Below are positions 21,268 to 31,872 of a stretch of 64,000 bases of DNA, one piece after another. Under the pieces are notes generated by a model. The model made no database searches. It worked only from the letters and a program-made list of their open reading frames with translations, and was not told the origin of the DNA. Position 1 is the first letter of the stretch. Each line of letters begins with the position of its first letter. A program made the position numbers and the translations under genes. Source of the stretch: Sporosarcina gallistercoris (GTDB lineage Bacteria; Bacillota; Bacilli; Bacillales_A; Planococcaceae); assembly GCF_014836415.1 (NCBI RefSeq), contig NZ_JACSQY010000010.1, forward strand, positions 62,001 to 126,000, given 5' to 3'.

Positions 21268-21604
21268 TCAATCAGTTGGACGGGGTTGACCATCATCGGC
21301 GCCAGGTTACCGATCAGTCACAGCGATTTCTCCGACACTTCCGACGTTTTCTCCGACACCTATCCGAATTTGTCGATAACGGGATACAATTCACCCTCGT
21401 TAAGGGATTTATTGATAGGGCTACCTCTCTGGACTGCGCCATATCACGTAATTTTGTGTTCTTGATCAGTTGGGCGAAGTTGGCCATCATCGGCGTCAGG
21501 TTACCAATCAGTCACAACGACTTCTCCGACACTTACGACTTTTTCTCAGACACCTAGCCGAATTTGTCGATAACGGGACACAATTCCACTGCGTTCAGGG
21601 ATTA
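21268..21604. repeat. Pair of direct repeats at 194-bp offset with 21-bp phasing
   Basis: Two copies of a roughly 150-bp element (about 21257-21410 and 21451-21604) are offset by 194 bp. Inside copy 1 a related motif recurs every 21 bp (21268 TCAATCAG, 21310 CCGATCAG, 21331 and 21352 TCCGACAC, 21373 TCGATAAC). Several frames stay open across it but none has a ribosome binding site. It fills most of the gap between glyA and upp; the remainder shows nothing else. Related to the array at 63.7 kb. Confidence 0.8.
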
Positions 21605-21644
21605 TTGGTCGCCTTCCACTTAGTGAAACCTCTTCGCCCTTCCG

Positions 21645-21674
21645 CAAAAAAAACCGCCATCATAGAGATGGCGG
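21645..21674 (-). terminator. Terminator of glyA
   Basis: CCGCCATC / GATGGCGG around a 5-nt loop, followed by eight T on the minus strand. Confidence 0.92.
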
Positions 21675-21686
21675 CCTCGTTACCAA

Positions 21687-22940
21687 TTACGCATACAATG
21701 CATGCTGATCTGTCAAAGCTTTGACGCGTTGTTTCGCTTCTTCTTTTACAGCATCGTCTTCGTGGTTTTTCAAGAGTTTCGCGATAATCGCGCCGACTTC
21801 TTTCATGTCGTCTTCTTTGAATCCGCGTGATGTCACTGCTGGTGTACCGATCCGGATACCCGATGTGACGAATGGGCTTTCTTTATCGAATGGAACCGTA
21901 TTTTTGTTGACAGTGATTCCGCATTCATCCAATACGTGCTCTGCCACTTTTCCTGTTAAACCTAGGCTCGTCAAGTTCAATAGGAGCAAGTGATTGTCTG
22001 TGCCGCCAGAGACGATGTCGATGCCTTCAGCAACAAGTGTTTCACCTAGAGCGACTGCATTCTTTTTCACTTGTTGAATGTAGGTCTTGAACTCGGGCTT
22101 CAACGCTTCGCCGAATGCAACCGCTTTCGCAGAGATGACGTGCATTAGCGGTCCGCCTTGGACGCCAGGGAAGATGGTTTTATCGATTTTCTTACCATAT
22201 TGTTCTGCAAATTCTTCGTTGACTAGAATGAGTCCGCCGCGTGGCCCGCGCAATGTTTTGTGTGTTGTGGACGTCACGAAATGCGCGTGAGGTACTGGGC
22301 TATTGTGTTCACCGACTGCAACTAGTCCAGCGATGTGCGCCATATCGACCATTAGGAATGCGCCGATTTCATCTGCAATTTCACGGAATTTCTTGAAATC
22401 GATTTCGCGTGGGTATGCACTCGCACCCGCTACGATCATCTTCGGCTTATGTTCGAGTGCTTTTTGGCGGACGTCTTCGTAGTCGATACGCTCGTCCTGC
22501 TCGCTCACACCGTACTCCACGAAGTTGTACAACTTTCCAGAGAAGTTTACGGGACTTCCGTGTGTCAAGTGACCGCCGTGCGATAGGTTCATGCCAAGAA
22601 CGGTATCACCTGGCTCGAGTACTGTGAAGTAGACTGCCATGTTCGCTTGGGCGCCAGAGTGTGCTTGAACGTTTGCATACGCTGCACCGAATAGCTCTTT
22701 CGCTCGGTCACGCGCGATGTTTTCAACGACATCGACGTGTTCGCAACCGCCATAATAGCGCTTGCCCGGATAGCCTTCTGCATATTTGTTCGTCAAGTAG
22801 GAGCCTTGTGCTTCCATGACCGCTTCAGAGACAAAGTTTTCTGATGCAATCAATTCGATATTAGCGTTCTGTCGATTCTTTTCTGCCATTATTGCTTCAA
22901 AAACAGCACTATCTTCGCGTTTCACATTGCTCAAATCCAT
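21687..22940 (-). CDS. glyA: Serine hydroxymethyltransferase
   Basis: 417 residues. PLP enzyme converting serine and tetrahydrofolate to glycine and methylene-THF. Motifs: [34 protein letters not shown], the PLP lysine in [15 protein letters not shown], and [13 protein letters not shown]. The ATG at 22940 is eight bases after AAAGGGG; an ATG two codons earlier is too close to that site. Confidence 0.97.
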   Translation of the reverse strand: MDLSNVKREDSAVFEAIMAEKNRQNANIELIASENFVSEAVMEAQGSYLTNKYAEGYPGKRYYGGCEHVDVVENIARDRAKELFGAAYANVQAHSGAQANMAVYFTVLEPGDTVLGMNLSHGGHLTHGSPVNFSGKLYNFVEYGVSEQDERIDYEDVRQKALEHKPKMIVAGASAYPREIDFKKFREIADEIGAFLMVDMAHIAGLVAVGEHNSPVPHAHFVTSTTHKTLRGPRGGLILVNEEFAEQYGKKIDKTIFPGVQGGPLMHVISAKAVAFGEALKPEFKTYIQQVKKNAVALGETLVAEGIDIVSGGTDNHLLLLNLTSLGLTGKVAEHVLDECGITVNKNTVPFDKESPFVTSGIRIGTPAVTSRGFKEDDMKEVGAIIAKLLKNHEDDAVKEEAKQRVKALTDQHALYA

Positions 22941-22998
22941 GTTCATTTCCCCTTTAGCGTCTAGTAGTCTTACTTTCTCAAAGCTTGTTGGCCTCGAG

Positions 22999-23544
22999 TT
23001 ATTCGTACTGCGCGCGGACTCCGCCGATGAGTTTCGGACGAGTGGTTGCACAGGTAACGACAGCTTCACCAATCTGTTTAACGGATGTACGGATAGGTAC
23101 TGCGACCGGCTTCAATTGCATGCCGATCAAGGTCTGTCCGATGTCGATTCCGGCGTTTGCACGGACGGATTCGACGACGACCGCATCATCCAAATGTTCG
23201 TAAGCGTATGCGGACATTGAGCCGCCTGCCGTCCGGACAGGCACGACAGAAACTGGTTCAAGCGCAAACTTTTCCGCTGCTTTCCGCTCAATCGTCAGGG
23301 CGCGGTTTATGTGTTCGCACCCTTGGAAAGCGAGGTGCAGCTGGTGGGTTGAAGCGAATTGGGAGAGGGGTTCATATAGCGCTTGAGCTACTTCAAGTGC
23401 GCCTGCAGTCCCGATACGTTTACCAGCCACTTCAGAAGTCGAACAGCCTACGACAAAAAGTGTCCCTGGAACAGGTGGAGCCAGTTCCGCCAGTTCTGCG
23501 AGTGTTTGTTCCAGCTGCAGTCTCCATAAGATATACGCGTCCAT
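22999..23544 (-). CDS. ywlG: YwlG/UPF0340 family protein
   Basis: 181 residues. The family is recognised from [35 protein letters not shown] and [15 protein letters not shown]. The function is not established. The protein always sits between rpiB and glyA in Bacillales, as here (17 bp after rpiB). Start has GGGGAG four bases upstream. Confidence 0.88.
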   Translation of the reverse strand: MDAYILWRLQLEQTLAELAELAPPVPGTLFVVGCSTSEVAGKRIGTAGALEVAQALYEPLSQFASTHQLHLAFQGCEHINRALTIERKAAEKFALEPVSVVPVRTAGGSMSAYAYEHLDDAVVVESVRANAGIDIGQTLIGMQLKPVAVPIRTSVKQIGEAVVTCATTRPKLIGGVRAQYE

Positions 23545-23561
23545 GTCGCTCCCCTGCTTTC

Positions 23562-24002
23562 TCAGTTGTTTTCGAGTTCCATTAACTTTTCGATGCGGCG
23601 TTCGTGCCGACCGCCTTCAAAAGGCGTTTCCAACCATGTTTGAACGATTTCGCGGGCAAGTCCCGCGCCGATTACGCGTTCGCCCATTGCCAATACGTTT
23701 GAATCGTTATGTCCTCTCGTTGCTTTGGCGCTGAAAACGTCGTGGACGAGCGCACAACGGATGCCATTCACTTTATTGGCCGCAATGGACATACCGATAC
23801 CGGTTCCACAGATGAGGATGCCTTTATCGAATTCACCTGATGCGACGCCTTTCGTTACAGGTGCGGCGTAGTCAGGGTAATCGACGGACTGACCCGATTC
23901 CGGACCGAAGTCTTCAAATTCAATATTTAGTTCCGTTAGTAGTTGTATGATTTCATGGCGCAAGTTGTTCCCGCCATGGTCTGAAGAAATCGCGAGTTTC
24001 AT
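23562..24002 (-). CDS. rpiB: Ribose-5-phosphate isomerase B
   Basis: 146 residues. MKLAISSDHGGNNLRHEI and GILICGTGIGMSIAANKV carry the substrate loop and the catalytic Cys (Cys65 region), with VHDVFSAKATRGHNDSNVL following. Interconverts ribose-5-P and ribulose-5-P. The frame runs further upstream, but this ATG has AAGAGGG and starts the family similarity. Confidence 0.95.
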   Translation of the reverse strand: MKLAISSDHGGNNLRHEIIQLLTELNIEFEDFGPESGQSVDYPDYAAPVTKGVASGEFDKGILICGTGIGMSIAANKVNGIRCALVHDVFSAKATRGHNDSNVLAMGERVIGAGLAREIVQTWLETPFEGGRHERRIEKLMELENN

Positions 24003-24104
24003 GTGCGTCCCTCTTTTCTTAATATACTTACAACTTATTCTATCATTGTTCCCCGGAAAAACACAGCGCAAAGTAAGATGAGAGATTCTTCTGTTTTGTG
24101 GATG

Positions 24105-24129
24105 AATCCGAAATTTTGAATTTCGGATT
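24105..24129. promoter_or_regulatory. Perfect 11-bp inverted repeat
   Basis: AATCCGAAATT-TTG-AATTTCGGATT, in the gap between the chemoreceptor gene and rpiB on the minus strand. No T tract, so it may be an operator or RNA stem rather than a terminator. Confidence 0.45.
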
Positions 24130-24147
24130 ACCCAGTTTTTATCCACA

Positions 24148-24173
24148 CAAAAAGCCGGCACGCAGCCGGCTTT
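24148..24173 (-). terminator. Terminator of the chemoreceptor gene
   Basis: AAAGCCGGC / GCCGGCTTT with a 5-nt loop, immediately after the stop codon. Confidence 0.85.
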
Positions 24174-24174
24174 G

Positions 24175-25467
24175 TTATTTGGAAGTATCGAATTGTCGGA
24201 TGACGTCGTAAAGAGCTTCGGATTGACCTTTTAGTTCGCTCGCTAGGACACTTGTTTGTTCGATTGAATGTGCTTGTTCTTCCGTAGCCGCTTGTACTTC
24301 TTCAGCCCCTGCGGACGTCTCTTCTGCAATTGCGGCGACTTCTTGCGACTGGTGAGCGGTTTGTTCAATCTTACTGAGCTGATGTTCCACAAGTTCGGTA
24401 ATCCCAGTAATGGAACCCGCCATGTCCGTGACAGTCGTTGCCATTGCAACAATGCTTTTGTTTGTTTCGTCTGCTCGTCCCGCTTCTTGAGCAGCGGTTT
24501 TCACTTGTGCTTCCATTTCTTTCACGACTTTCGTGACGTCAGCTTGAATGGTGCTGACAAGACCGCCGATCATTTGAACGGATTTTGCACTTTCATCCGC
24601 TAGGACACGGACTTCTTCCGCAACTACCGCGAAGCCTTTTCCGTGCTCTCCTGCACGAGCAGCTTCAATGGAAGCATTCAGTGCCAGCAAATTGGTCTGA
24701 TCCGCGATGTTGCCGACGAGTTGAACGATTTCACCGATCTTTTGCGCGTTCCTATCGAGGTCACGTATCGTCGAAAGGGAGTCTTCGCTTTGAGTGGACA
24801 TTTCACGAATTCCACCTACAAGCGTCCGATAGGCATCTGTTGTCCGTTTTAGTTCAGCGAGCATGTCGTTCGACTGCTTGGACGATTGATCGGCACGATG
24901 ATTGACATCCGAAGCAAGTGTGCGGATATCTTCCATCGCTTCTGCCGTCTCTTGGATTGCGATGGCGGATGCTTCTGCCCCCGAAGAAATTTCAATGATT
25001 GTTGACGCAATCGCATCTGCTTGGTTCGAAGCGGATCCTGTTTCCTTATGCAAAATATCAACAGAGCGCGAAGTTTTTTCAAAGTTGGTTTCAATCTGTC
25101 CAACAATTCCTCGTAAGTTGACAACCACTTGCTGGAACGCTTCAGCTACAGAACGGATTTCATCGGAAGAGTTCGGCAATTCTATGTCCGTACCGATTTT
25201 CCCATCAGCAATCCTCATCGCTTCCTGTTCAAGCTGTTGAAGCGGTTTCGTTAAGATCGTACTGAAAAGCGCGGCGAGTACCGCAGACCAAAAAATTCCC
25301 ATTCCATATGTCATGATTCCGAACCATACCGGATTTGCATTCGGGAAAAATTGCGGCTGTAAAATGTTAATGAAAACTGCACTTGTTGAATACGTCACCA
25401 TCGCAAGAATTGTCACGAATATGACCAATTTCCATTTCAACCCGAACTTTTTCTTTGTCTCTCTCAT
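24175..25467 (-). CDS. Methyl-accepting chemotaxis protein
   Basis: 430 residues: two membrane helices (about 14-34 and 47-69) separated by a very short external loop of about 12 residues, a HAMP domain (about 70-122), and the long signalling coiled coil with tip [20 protein letters not shown]. With almost no outer ligand domain it probably senses an intracellular or membrane-level signal (inference), or partners with another receptor. The ATG overlaps the ywlE stop codon (ATGA), so it is translationally coupled to the arginine phosphatase gene, an association I cannot explain. Confidence 0.92.
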   Translation of the reverse strand: MRETKKKFGLKWKLVIFVTILAMVTYSTSAVFINILQPQFFPNANPVWFGIMTYGMGIFWSAVLAALFSTILTKPLQQLEQEAMRIADGKIGTDIELPNSSDEIRSVAEAFQQVVVNLRGIVGQIETNFEKTSRSVDILHKETGSASNQADAIASTIIEISSGAEASAIAIQETAEAMEDIRTLASDVNHRADQSSKQSNDMLAELKRTTDAYRTLVGGIREMSTQSEDSLSTIRDLDRNAQKIGEIVQLVGNIADQTNLLALNASIEAARAGEHGKGFAVVAEEVRVLADESAKSVQMIGGLVSTIQADVTKVVKEMEAQVKTAAQEAGRADETNKSIVAMATTVTDMAGSITGITELVEHQLSKIEQTAHQSQEVAAIAEETSAGAEEVQAATEEQAHSIEQTSVLASELKGQSEALYDVIRQFDTSK

Positions 25468-25907
25468 CTCTGTTCCCCCATTAACTTGCGCGCTAGCACA
25501 TCAATCTGATCGGACAACTCTTCAAAGGTCTGTTGATAAACCCCGAAATTACCACCGTAAGGATCTTGGACATCGAATTCGGCCGATCCTACGTACTCTT
25601 TCAATGTAACGATTTTGTCAGCCCGGTCAGCAAAAGCCCTTCGCAGTGTATCGCGGTGGGAAACCGTCATTGTGAGAATGAGATCCGCCCACTCCAAATC
25701 CTGTTTTGTAAAACGCCGAGACGTTGGCGTAACTGGCATTCCATACTCCTCTAATAGGCAGCGGGAATGATTGGAAATGGGTGCGCCATCTGTTGCATAG
25801 ACACCAGCCGAGCGAACCGAAACACCTTTTAGCTGCTTCGCTTTCAGTATCCCTTCCGCCAGCGGACTTCTACATGTATTTCCTGTACAAATAAAGCAAA
25901 TATTCAT
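25464..25907 (-). CDS. ywlE: Protein-arginine phosphatase YwlE
   Basis: 147 residues, low-molecular-weight protein tyrosine phosphatase fold. The active loop is C7-TGNTCRS with Thr11, the residue known to give YwlE its phosphoarginine specificity; the general acid Asp is in DVQDPYGG. It counteracts the McsB arginine kinase in stress regulation. Of the clustered possible starts, the ATG giving [10 protein letters not shown] has AGGTG at six bases. Confidence 0.93.
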   Translation of the reverse strand: MNICFICTGNTCRSPLAEGILKAKQLKGVSVRSAGVYATDGAPISNHSRCLLEEYGMPVTPTSRRFTKQDLEWADLILTMTVSHRDTLRRAFADRADKIVTLKEYVGSAEFDVQDPYGGNFGVYQQTFEELSDQIDVLARKLMGEQR

Positions 25908-25961
25908 CATAATCACCTATCACCATCATAACCGATTTGTCCCGAAATCGAAACAGTTATT

Positions 25962-26462
25962 TTAAGAAATCCATGACAATATCCCCATTCCCATTAACAC
26001 AATTCCGGCAAATCGACGTAGGTTTTTTCTGGAATTCCGCGTCATTGTCAAGTTCGTCCGCAATGCGAAGTAGGAAAGGACTAAGGACATCACCCCTGTT
26101 GAAACGATGAAAAGCCATTTATTGAGATGCATTAATCCAAAAGACATGCTTACAGAAAAACTATCCAAACTAACAGCAACCGCAATTAGAAGAGGACCCG
26201 TTACTTTGGTATCGTTCGGGTCTTCTTCTTGCAGTATCATATGTAAACCGATCAGTGCCAGCAGGATACTTGAGAGGATTCCGCTCCACTCGGAAAACAG
26301 TTGGGCAGAAAGTTCTCCCGCCATAAATCCAAGTAGAGGAAACGCGACATTCAAGAACGCTGTCCATAAGGCAATCAGCCATTTCCTTTTCCGAACGTGC
26401 AGCAATGTGTAGATGACGAGGATATCGATTGTTGTCACACTAGCCGCAATGATTTCTACCAA
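25962..26462 (-). CDS. mntP: MntP-like membrane protein (putative manganese efflux)
   Basis: 166 residues with five to six membrane helices. The second half has VAVSLDSFSVSMSFGL, the acidic membrane motif of the MntP family; the first-repeat counterpart reads SVTTIDILVIY, with the Asp kept but neighbouring residues changed. The gene's place before ywlE corresponds to B. subtilis ywlD, an MntP protein. A TTG start is proposed because GGGGAGG is eight bases before it; longer starts lie in front of that site. Confidence 0.7.
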   Translation of the reverse strand: MVEIIAASVTTIDILVIYTLLHVRKRKWLIALWTAFLNVAFPLLGFMAGELSAQLFSEWSGILSSILLALIGLHMILQEEDPNDTKVTGPLLIAVAVSLDSFSVSMSFGLMHLNKWLFIVSTGVMSLVLSYFALRTNLTMTRNSRKNLRRFAGIVLMGMGILSWIS

Positions 26463-26573
26463 TAGAAGAACCTCCCCGAAGTTTACGCCAGTCCATCTTA
26501 TGCGGCGCCCGGGGAGGCCATGCACGAAACTTATTTAAAGTGTTTTGACATTCTTACTGGAAGCCTCCACTGC

Positions 26574-27602
26574 TCAATCAAAAAAACGTTTTCCGTCTGC
26601 CGCCTTTTTCAGTCGGTTCATAACAGCTACACCCATGCCTTGCGCAGGGGCTTCGACTGCCAAGATGACATCAGCTTCTGTTTCATCGCATTTACGGAGG
26701 GCATCATATAGATGCGTTGCCAGCTGCCGCGGGTCTGCATAGGCCCCTGTTGCAAAGTACCAGGATGGCTTATCCGTTTTCAGCTCATCCGGTCCGATGA
26801 CTGCAACTTTTAATCCTTTATCCGTCAACGTGCGCACAGCCTGTTCAATCTGGATCAGATCCGGTCCGATCAACCAGACTGGTGCATCCGGAGAATAATG
26901 CATGTACTTCATGCCGGGAGCACGCGGCGCTTCCGCCTCTTCAGCACGCATTTCCGATCGAACAGGACCGATGACAGCTTCAATCATTTCAACGGTTACA
27001 CCGCCAGGACGCAAAATTGCAGGTGGCGTTGACGTCATATCGATGACGGTCGACTCCACCCCGACTCCTGTTGCCCCCCCGTCCAAAATAAACGGAATTC
27101 TTCCATCCAAGTCGCGCGCGACATGACTCGCTTTCGTAGGACTCGGTTTGCCGCTTCGATTTGCGCTCGGTGCAGCGAGAGGGCCACCTAGAAGCCGTAA
27201 CAATCGTAACGCAACTGGATGATCCGGCATACGCAATCCGACTGTCCCTCTTCCAACCGTGACATTTTCCGCAATGATACCTGGTTTTTCATTGAAAACC
27301 AATGTAAGGGGACCGGGCCAAAATGCGTCCATTAGTCGGAGCGCACTTTCAGGGATTTCTGCCGCGTACGTGCTCACTTCTTCTTTAGTTCCTATATGTA
27401 CGATCAGTGGATTGTCAGATGGACGGCCTTTCACTTCAAAGATCCGTTTTGTAGCATCCTGGTCTGTTGCGAGTGCACCAAGTCCGTAGACGGTTTCTGT
27501 CGGAAACGCTACAAGACCTCCATTCCGCAAACAATCCACAGATTGTTGATAACCATCATCGTTATCCACACCTTTATCCACTTTTAACGTTCGGGTGTTC
27601 AT
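26574..27602 (-). CDS. ywlC: Threonylcarbamoyl-AMP synthase (Sua5/TsaC type)
   Basis: 342 residues, long Sua5 form: N-terminal YrdC domain (GGLVAFPTETVYGLGALA, RIFEVKGRPSDNPLIVH, LAAPSANRSGKPSPT) and C-terminal Sua5 domain starting near APRAPGMKYMHYSPDAPV. Makes threonylcarbamoyl-AMP for t6A37 of ANN-decoding tRNAs. Start: ATG behind GGAGGA. Confidence 0.95.
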   Translation of the reverse strand: MNTRTLKVDKGVDNDDGYQQSVDCLRNGGLVAFPTETVYGLGALATDQDATKRIFEVKGRPSDNPLIVHIGTKEEVSTYAAEIPESALRLMDAFWPGPLTLVFNEKPGIIAENVTVGRGTVGLRMPDHPVALRLLRLLGGPLAAPSANRSGKPSPTKASHVARDLDGRIPFILDGGATGVGVESTVIDMTSTPPAILRPGGVTVEMIEAVIGPVRSEMRAEEAEAPRAPGMKYMHYSPDAPVWLIGPDLIQIEQAVRTLTDKGLKVAVIGPDELKTDKPSWYFATGAYADPRQLATHLYDALRKCDETEADVILAVEAPAQGMGVAVMNRLKKAADGKRFFD

Positions 27603-27662
27603 AAGTTCATCCTCCTTTTCAACGCCTCTATCAAAGTTATCCACAAATTCCGGTGGATAACC

Positions 27663-28247
27663 TTATTCGAACAAAGAAGTTATCCACTCCCACAAGAAGA
27701 ATTTTACCTCTTCTTCGCTCTCTGCAGCTTCTTCTTCTGCGTAACACACTTTAGGGAAAATGGAGCACCACCAGTTCGCTCCACGTCCGCTTCCAATTGT
27801 TAATACGTAGGCTTCATACACGTCTTGAGGAAATATTTCGAAGCCTACCCTCTTTGCCGGGAACAGCGCATTTTTACGTTCAAGAGTCACGACACGATCC
27901 GGCGAATGTAAGTTCGCTGCAGCGAGCATCTCGGCTTCAAGATCTTCAAGCTCACTGAGCAACTCCTCTTCAGTAGTTGTTCGTGCAATCGCTCCCGCAA
28001 TCATTGGCTCAATTTCTTTTTGAATACGGGCTTTGATCGCTTGATCCGCCGGGGCATCCGAGTGCGCGAGAATACGATAGCGAATCGGCTCGTCACTTGT
28101 GTGCTCTTGAAAGAGTGTGAGAATCGCTTGAAGCATTACAAGTATCAGAATGAATTCTATGAGAGCAATCAGTCGTTTTCTCCATTTATGGTTCGGTTCA
28201 GTTGTCAATATCGGTTGTTGTACGAACTGTGGATAATCTGGTAACAT
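27663..28247 (-). CDS. spoIIR: Stage II sporulation protein R (SpoIIR)
   Basis: 194 residues: N-terminal membrane helix (about 25-46), then IRYRILAHSDAPADQAIKA, and GRGANWWCSIFPKVCYAEEE, both hallmarks of SpoIIR. The forespore protein is exported and triggers SpoIIGA processing of pro-sigma-E in the mother cell. The C-terminal tail is longer and more acidic than usual. I did not find a clear sigma-F promoter in the 47-bp gap after prmC. GGAGGGG is present before the ATG. Confidence 0.9.
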   Translation of the reverse strand: MLPDYPQFVQQPILTTEPNHKWRKRLIALIEFILILVMLQAILTLFQEHTSDEPIRYRILAHSDAPADQAIKARIQKEIEPMIAGAIARTTTEEELLSELEDLEAEMLAAANLHSPDRVVTLERKNALFPAKRVGFEIFPQDVYEAYVLTIGSGRGANWWCSIFPKVCYAEEEAAESEEEVKFFLWEWITSLFE

Positions 28248-28294
28248 GTCATCCCCTCCTGACCTTCATTGTTGACAGGTTAGGAGACGTTTAT

Positions 28295-29146
28295 TCACTG
28301 AATCTCACAAAATATCATTCGATCTTTGCCGTTCATGTCTTGGACGACTTCAATCTTGCTTTCCGGGAAAGCATTTTGAAAGAGTTGCCGCACCGCTCCC
28401 CCTTGCAGATAGCCGATTTCCAGCCCGATCAATGCAGGTTTCTTCATAATCGCAGGGAGTGTTTCTGCAAGCTTCCGATAGAGTACGAGACCATTTTCAT
28501 CAGCGAAAAGCGCTCCATGCGGTTCGTACTCCAGTACAGTGGACGACATCGACGACGCTTCGTCGCGACCTATATAGGGTGGATTGGATAAAATGATATC
28601 CCATTTCCCGTTTTGCAGGGGCTGCGCTAAATCTCCTTGTAAAAAGGTGATAGTTGCATTGTTCCGCTCTGCATTCCTTCGTGCAATCATGAGTGCCGCT
28701 TCACTAATATCCGTCGCGGTCACCTGTGCACTTGGGAATTCCAACTTGAATGTCACCGCTATTGCACCACTTCCTGTACCAATATCAGCTATTTGTATCG
28801 GCTTGTTTCTGAATAACTTAGACGCCCGATGCAATGCACCTTGAACGAGTTCTTCCGTTTCAGGTCTCGGGATGAGTACGTCTTTTGAGACGCTAAACGG
28901 TCTTCCGTAAAACCATTCTTCACCAATGATGTGCTGGATAGGCTTGCCGGTTAACAAGTCTGACGCGAGTGATTCAAATTGACGTTTCTGCTGTTCAGTG
29001 AGCGGTTCCCGCAAATCCGCGAGAAGAGAGGCCCGGGATTTTTGCGTCACGTGCTCCAGCAGGAGAAACGCTGCGTTGACGTCGAGTTGTTCATGAGCAA
29101 GCTGCGCTTCTAAGTTCTTAAGTGTCTGATGGATCGTCTCAGTCAT
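28295..29146 (-). CDS. prmC: Release factor glutamine methyltransferase PrmC
   Basis: 283 residues. SAM motif [15 protein letters not shown] and the glutamine-binding NPPYIGRD, which is diagnostic. Methylates the Gln of the GGQ motif in release factors. Its start overlaps the end of prfA by 8 bp, so substrate and modifying enzyme are coupled. Confidence 0.96.
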   Translation of the reverse strand: MTETIHQTLKNLEAQLAHEQLDVNAAFLLLEHVTQKSRASLLADLREPLTEQQKRQFESLASDLLTGKPIQHIIGEEWFYGRPFSVSKDVLIPRPETEELVQGALHRASKLFRNKPIQIADIGTGSGAIAVTFKLEFPSAQVTATDISEAALMIARRNAERNNATITFLQGDLAQPLQNGKWDIILSNPPYIGRDEASSMSSTVLEYEPHGALFADENGLVLYRKLAETLPAIMKKPALIGLEIGYLQGGAVRQLFQNAFPESKIEVVQDMNGKDRMIFCEIQ

Positions 29147-30215
29147 TGGCTTCCAAGCTTTCTAACCGACGGGCCTGGTCTTCGAGCGTCAGCGCTTCAA
29201 TCAATTCATCCATTTTCCCTTCGATGATTTGATCTAATTTTTGAATGGTCAATCCGATGCGGTGATCGGTAACGCGATTTTGCGGGAAATTGTACGTACG
29301 GATCCTTTCAGAACGATCTCCTGTACCGACAGCCGATTTCCTCTTTTCATCGTATTCCGCTTGCGCTTCGGATTGGAATTTATCGTAGACGCGGGCACGT
29401 AAGACTTTCATCGCTTTCTCTTTGTTTTTGATTTGCGATTTTTCATCCTGACACGAGACGGTGATACCTGTTGGCAAGTGAGTGAGGCGGACTGCAGACA
29501 TGGTCGTGTTGACGGATTGGCCACCGGGACCGGATGAAGCGAATGTATCGGTTCTGATATCCTTATCATGCAGTTCGATTTCGACTTCTTCCGCTTCAGG
29601 CAGGACCGCTACAGTTGCAGTGGATGTGTGGATACGACCGCCAGATTCAGTTTCCGGTACGCGTTGGACACGGTGTGCACCATTTTCAAATTTCAGTTTG
29701 GAGAATGCACCATTTCCGCTGACCATGAAAATAATTTCTTTGAAACCGCCCAGTTCAGTCGGCGCCGAGTCCATCACTTCAATTTTCCAATGGTTGAGTT
29801 CAGCAAATCGGCTATACATCCGGTAAAGTTTCGCGGCAAATAGTGCAGCTTCGTCTCCCCCTGCGGCACCGCGGATTTCCATGATGACGTTCTTGCTATC
29901 ATTCGGGTCTTTCGGTACGAGCAATAGTTTAAGACGTGCTTCCAGTGTTTCAATGGTTTCAGCAAGCTCGGAGAGTTCGGACTTGATGAGCTCTTCCATA
30001 TCAGCTTCTATCGATTCTTCAAGCATTTCCTTGGCGTCCCGTTTCGCTTCTATTGCTTGTTTGTATTCCCTGTAGGCATCTACAGTTTCCTGGAGGTCCG
30101 ATTGTTCTTTGGAATAAGTACGGAGTTTGTTCAAGTCGCTGACGACATCGGGATCACTCAGCAGTTCGTTCAGTCGTTCGTATCGGTCTTCGACGGCTTG
30201 GAGTCTGTCATACAT
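29139..30215 (-). CDS. prfA: Peptide chain release factor 1
   Basis: 358 residues. GGQ motif in [20 protein letters not shown] triggers peptide release; the P-x-T stop-codon tripeptide appears as PET in [17 protein letters not shown]. Reads UAA and UAG. Start [12 protein letters not shown] with AGAGGTG upstream; the open frame before it is spurious. Confidence 0.97.
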   Translation of the reverse strand: MYDRLQAVEDRYERLNELLSDPDVVSDLNKLRTYSKEQSDLQETVDAYREYKQAIEAKRDAKEMLEESIEADMEELIKSELSELAETIETLEARLKLLLVPKDPNDSKNVIMEIRGAAGGDEAALFAAKLYRMYSRFAELNHWKIEVMDSAPTELGGFKEIIFMVSGNGAFSKLKFENGAHRVQRVPETESGGRIHTSTATVAVLPEAEEVEIELHDKDIRTDTFASSGPGGQSVNTTMSAVRLTHLPTGITVSCQDEKSQIKNKEKAMKVLRARVYDKFQSEAQAEYDEKRKSAVGTGDRSERIRTYNFPQNRVTDHRIGLTIQKLDQIIEGKMDELIEALTLEDQARRLESLEAND

Positions 30216-30333
30216 GATCGATTCACCTCTAATTAGTTTGGTCTTAGTAGTATTGTACGGTATTCCTGCTCGCAAATATACAGTGCAAGTAGTGTAAGCA
30301 GTTTGTGTGGAACCATTTTTTAAACAAAGCAAA

Positions 30334-30368
30334 CAAAGAGACAATCTGCCAGGCAGCTTGTCTCTTTG
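30334..30368 (-). terminator. Terminator of tdk
   Basis: CAAAGAGACAA / TTGTCTCTTTG inverted repeat with further pairing inside, followed on the minus strand by a T-rich stretch. Confidence 0.8.
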
Positions 30369-30376
30369 GCGTGTCG

Positions 30377-30979
30377 TTATTCTGCGTGCATTTGGATGGA
30401 AACCCCTTTTGGTACGTCGTGATGCATGCGGCATCTCGGTTCGTATGCTTCGGATGCCCCGACCAGGATGATAGGATCGTCAAATCCTGCAGGTTTTCCA
30501 TTGATGAGACGCTGCGTTCGGCTTGAAGGGGAACCACACACGGTACAGACCGCTTGCAGTTTCGTGACGATTTCCGCAATCGCCATCAGTCTAGGCATCG
30601 GACCGAATGGTTCTCCACGGAAGTCCTGATCCAGCCCCGCTACGATTACACGGAAACCGTGGTTTGCAAGTTCCATGACGGTATCGACGATTCCGTCATC
30701 GAAAAATTGCGCTTCGTCGATTGCGATGACATCGCAGTCGTCGGTCACTTGCGCCACAATATCGGCGGAACAGGCGACAGGCATCGCAATAACAGTGGTC
30801 CCATTGTGGCTGACGACCGCTTCTTCACTATACCGGTTATCGAGTTCCGGTTTGAATACAGCGATGTTTTGTTTGGCAAATTGAGAGCGGCGGATTCTTC
30901 GGATGAGTTCTTCCGATTTCCCGGAGAACATACTTCCACAAATGACTTCAACCCATCCGCCTTGCATGGAAACGTACAT
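30377..30979 (-). CDS. tdk: Thymidine kinase
   Basis: 200 residues, type II TK. P-loop [18 protein letters not shown], Walker [14 protein letters not shown], zinc ligands CTVCG and CRMHHDV, and the thymidine-binding lasso between them. Salvages thymidine to dTMP. Lies between rpmE and prfA as in B. subtilis relatives. Confidence 0.95.
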   Translation of the reverse strand: MYVSMQGGWVEVICGSMFSGKSEELIRRIRRSQFAKQNIAVFKPELDNRYSEEAVVSHNGTTVIAMPVACSADIVAQVTDDCDVIAIDEAQFFDDGIVDTVMELANHGFRVIVAGLDQDFRGEPFGPMPRLMAIAEIVTKLQAVCTVCGSPSSRTQRLINGKPAGFDDPIILVGASEAYEPRCRMHHDVPKGVSIQMHAE

Positions 30980-31031
30980 GGTGAATCCCCTTTCGTCTAT
31001 CTGAAAAATAAGGAGTAGTGCTCGTTAAACC

Positions 31032-31066
31032 AAAATTCCCGCCCGGCGCAATGCACCGGACGGGAA
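31032..31066 (-). terminator. Terminator of rpmE
   Basis: TTCCCGTCCGG on the minus strand pairs with CCGGGCGGGAA (one wobble), followed by TTTTG, 15 bp after the stop. Confidence 0.85.
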
Positions 31067-31080
31067 CTGGAAAGCCGTTC

Positions 31081-31293
31081 TTACTTGCCTTCTTCTTTGA
31101 GGCCATATTTCTTGTTGAAGCGGTCGATACGTCCGTCCGCTGCAGCAAATTTCTGGCGTCCAGTGTAGAATGGGTGGCATTCTGAACAAACTTCTACTTT
31201 AATGTCTTCTTTGACAGAACCTGTTTCGAATGTGTTACCACATGAACATGAAACAGTTGATAGTTTGTAATCTGGGTGAATTCCTGCTTTCAT
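31081..31293 (-). CDS. rpmE: 50S ribosomal protein L31, zinc-binding form
   Basis: 70 residues. Starts [20 protein letters not shown]; the zinc cysteines are C16, C18, C36 and C39 ([10 protein letters not shown]), so this is the C+ form that serves as a zinc store, replaced by a C- paralogue under zinc limitation. GGAGAGA precedes the ATG. Confidence 0.96.
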   Translation of the reverse strand: MKAGIHPDYKLSTVSCSCGNTFETGSVKEDIKVEVCSECHPFYTGRQKFAAADGRIDRFNKKYGLKEEGK

Positions 31294-31423
31294 CGGTCTC
31301 TCTCCTCTCGCCCTGGACCATCTGGTACAGAGTTTTTATTCTGGTTAGCTCTCGCCTTCCCAGTAAAAGACAGATGCCTTACACGACCCGAGTATGTCAG
31401 TCGTATATGAATCATATGAGTTA

Positions 31424-31452
31424 ATCTTATCAAATTGTATGGATGTGCGCAA
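31424..31452 (-). promoter_or_regulatory. rpmE: Probable sigma-A promoter of rpmE
   Basis: Minus strand TTGCGC (31452-31447), 17 bp, TAAGAT (31429-31424), leaving a leader of about 125 nt. The leader could hold an L31-type autoregulatory structure, but I cannot model it well enough to claim it. Confidence 0.5.
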
Positions 31453-31660
31453 GGTTTTTGTTCGAGAAATTTGATGAGTTCACTGAGTTAATTTCAGTTT
31501 TAGATAGATGCTTTCTACAGAGATGTTGAAAGGATTCGCATCAGGTATTTCGTTGCGCAAATGTTGCTGTAACGCTCGGCTTTTATTCGCATAAGCTGAT
31601 CCGCGCGCCGCCTTCCGCTTCAAGAGGAGTCTTTGTTAAAGATATGAATTCCGGACCTGA

Positions 31661-31820
31661 AAAAGCTGCTCATAAATCTCGGAAAGTGATCATAAAAACG
31701 TTATTTTGCTCATAAACGCTAGAAAGTGATCATAAATCTTGGATTCCGCTCATAACTTCAGAAAAGTGATCATAAAACCAACATAGTGATCATAAATCAC
31801 GAAAAGTGCTCATAAACTCA
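31661..31820. repeat. 20-bp phased GCTCATAAA/GATCATAAA array
   Basis: Eight half-units with CATAAA at exactly 20-bp steps (31671, 31691, ... 31811), preceded in turn by GCT, GAT, GCT, GAT, GCT, GAT, GAT, GCT. This is the reverse complement of the type at 7.5 kb. It fills the gap between rho and rpmE; the rest of 31453-31660 shows no gene or other feature. Confidence 0.9.
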
Positions 31821-31872
31821 CGAATATCTATTCGTACGGCGAATTCATCTCTATTTTCCCTATCTCCCAAAG

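Noticed and set aside
21202..21465. Plus-strand frames across the 194-bp repeat
   Set aside because: Several frames remain open at once, none has a ribosome binding site, and the second copy has a stop at a different place.
31294..31423. L31 autoregulatory leader
   Set aside because: A short ACC/GGT hairpin is visible, but not enough structure to assign the class from reading alone.
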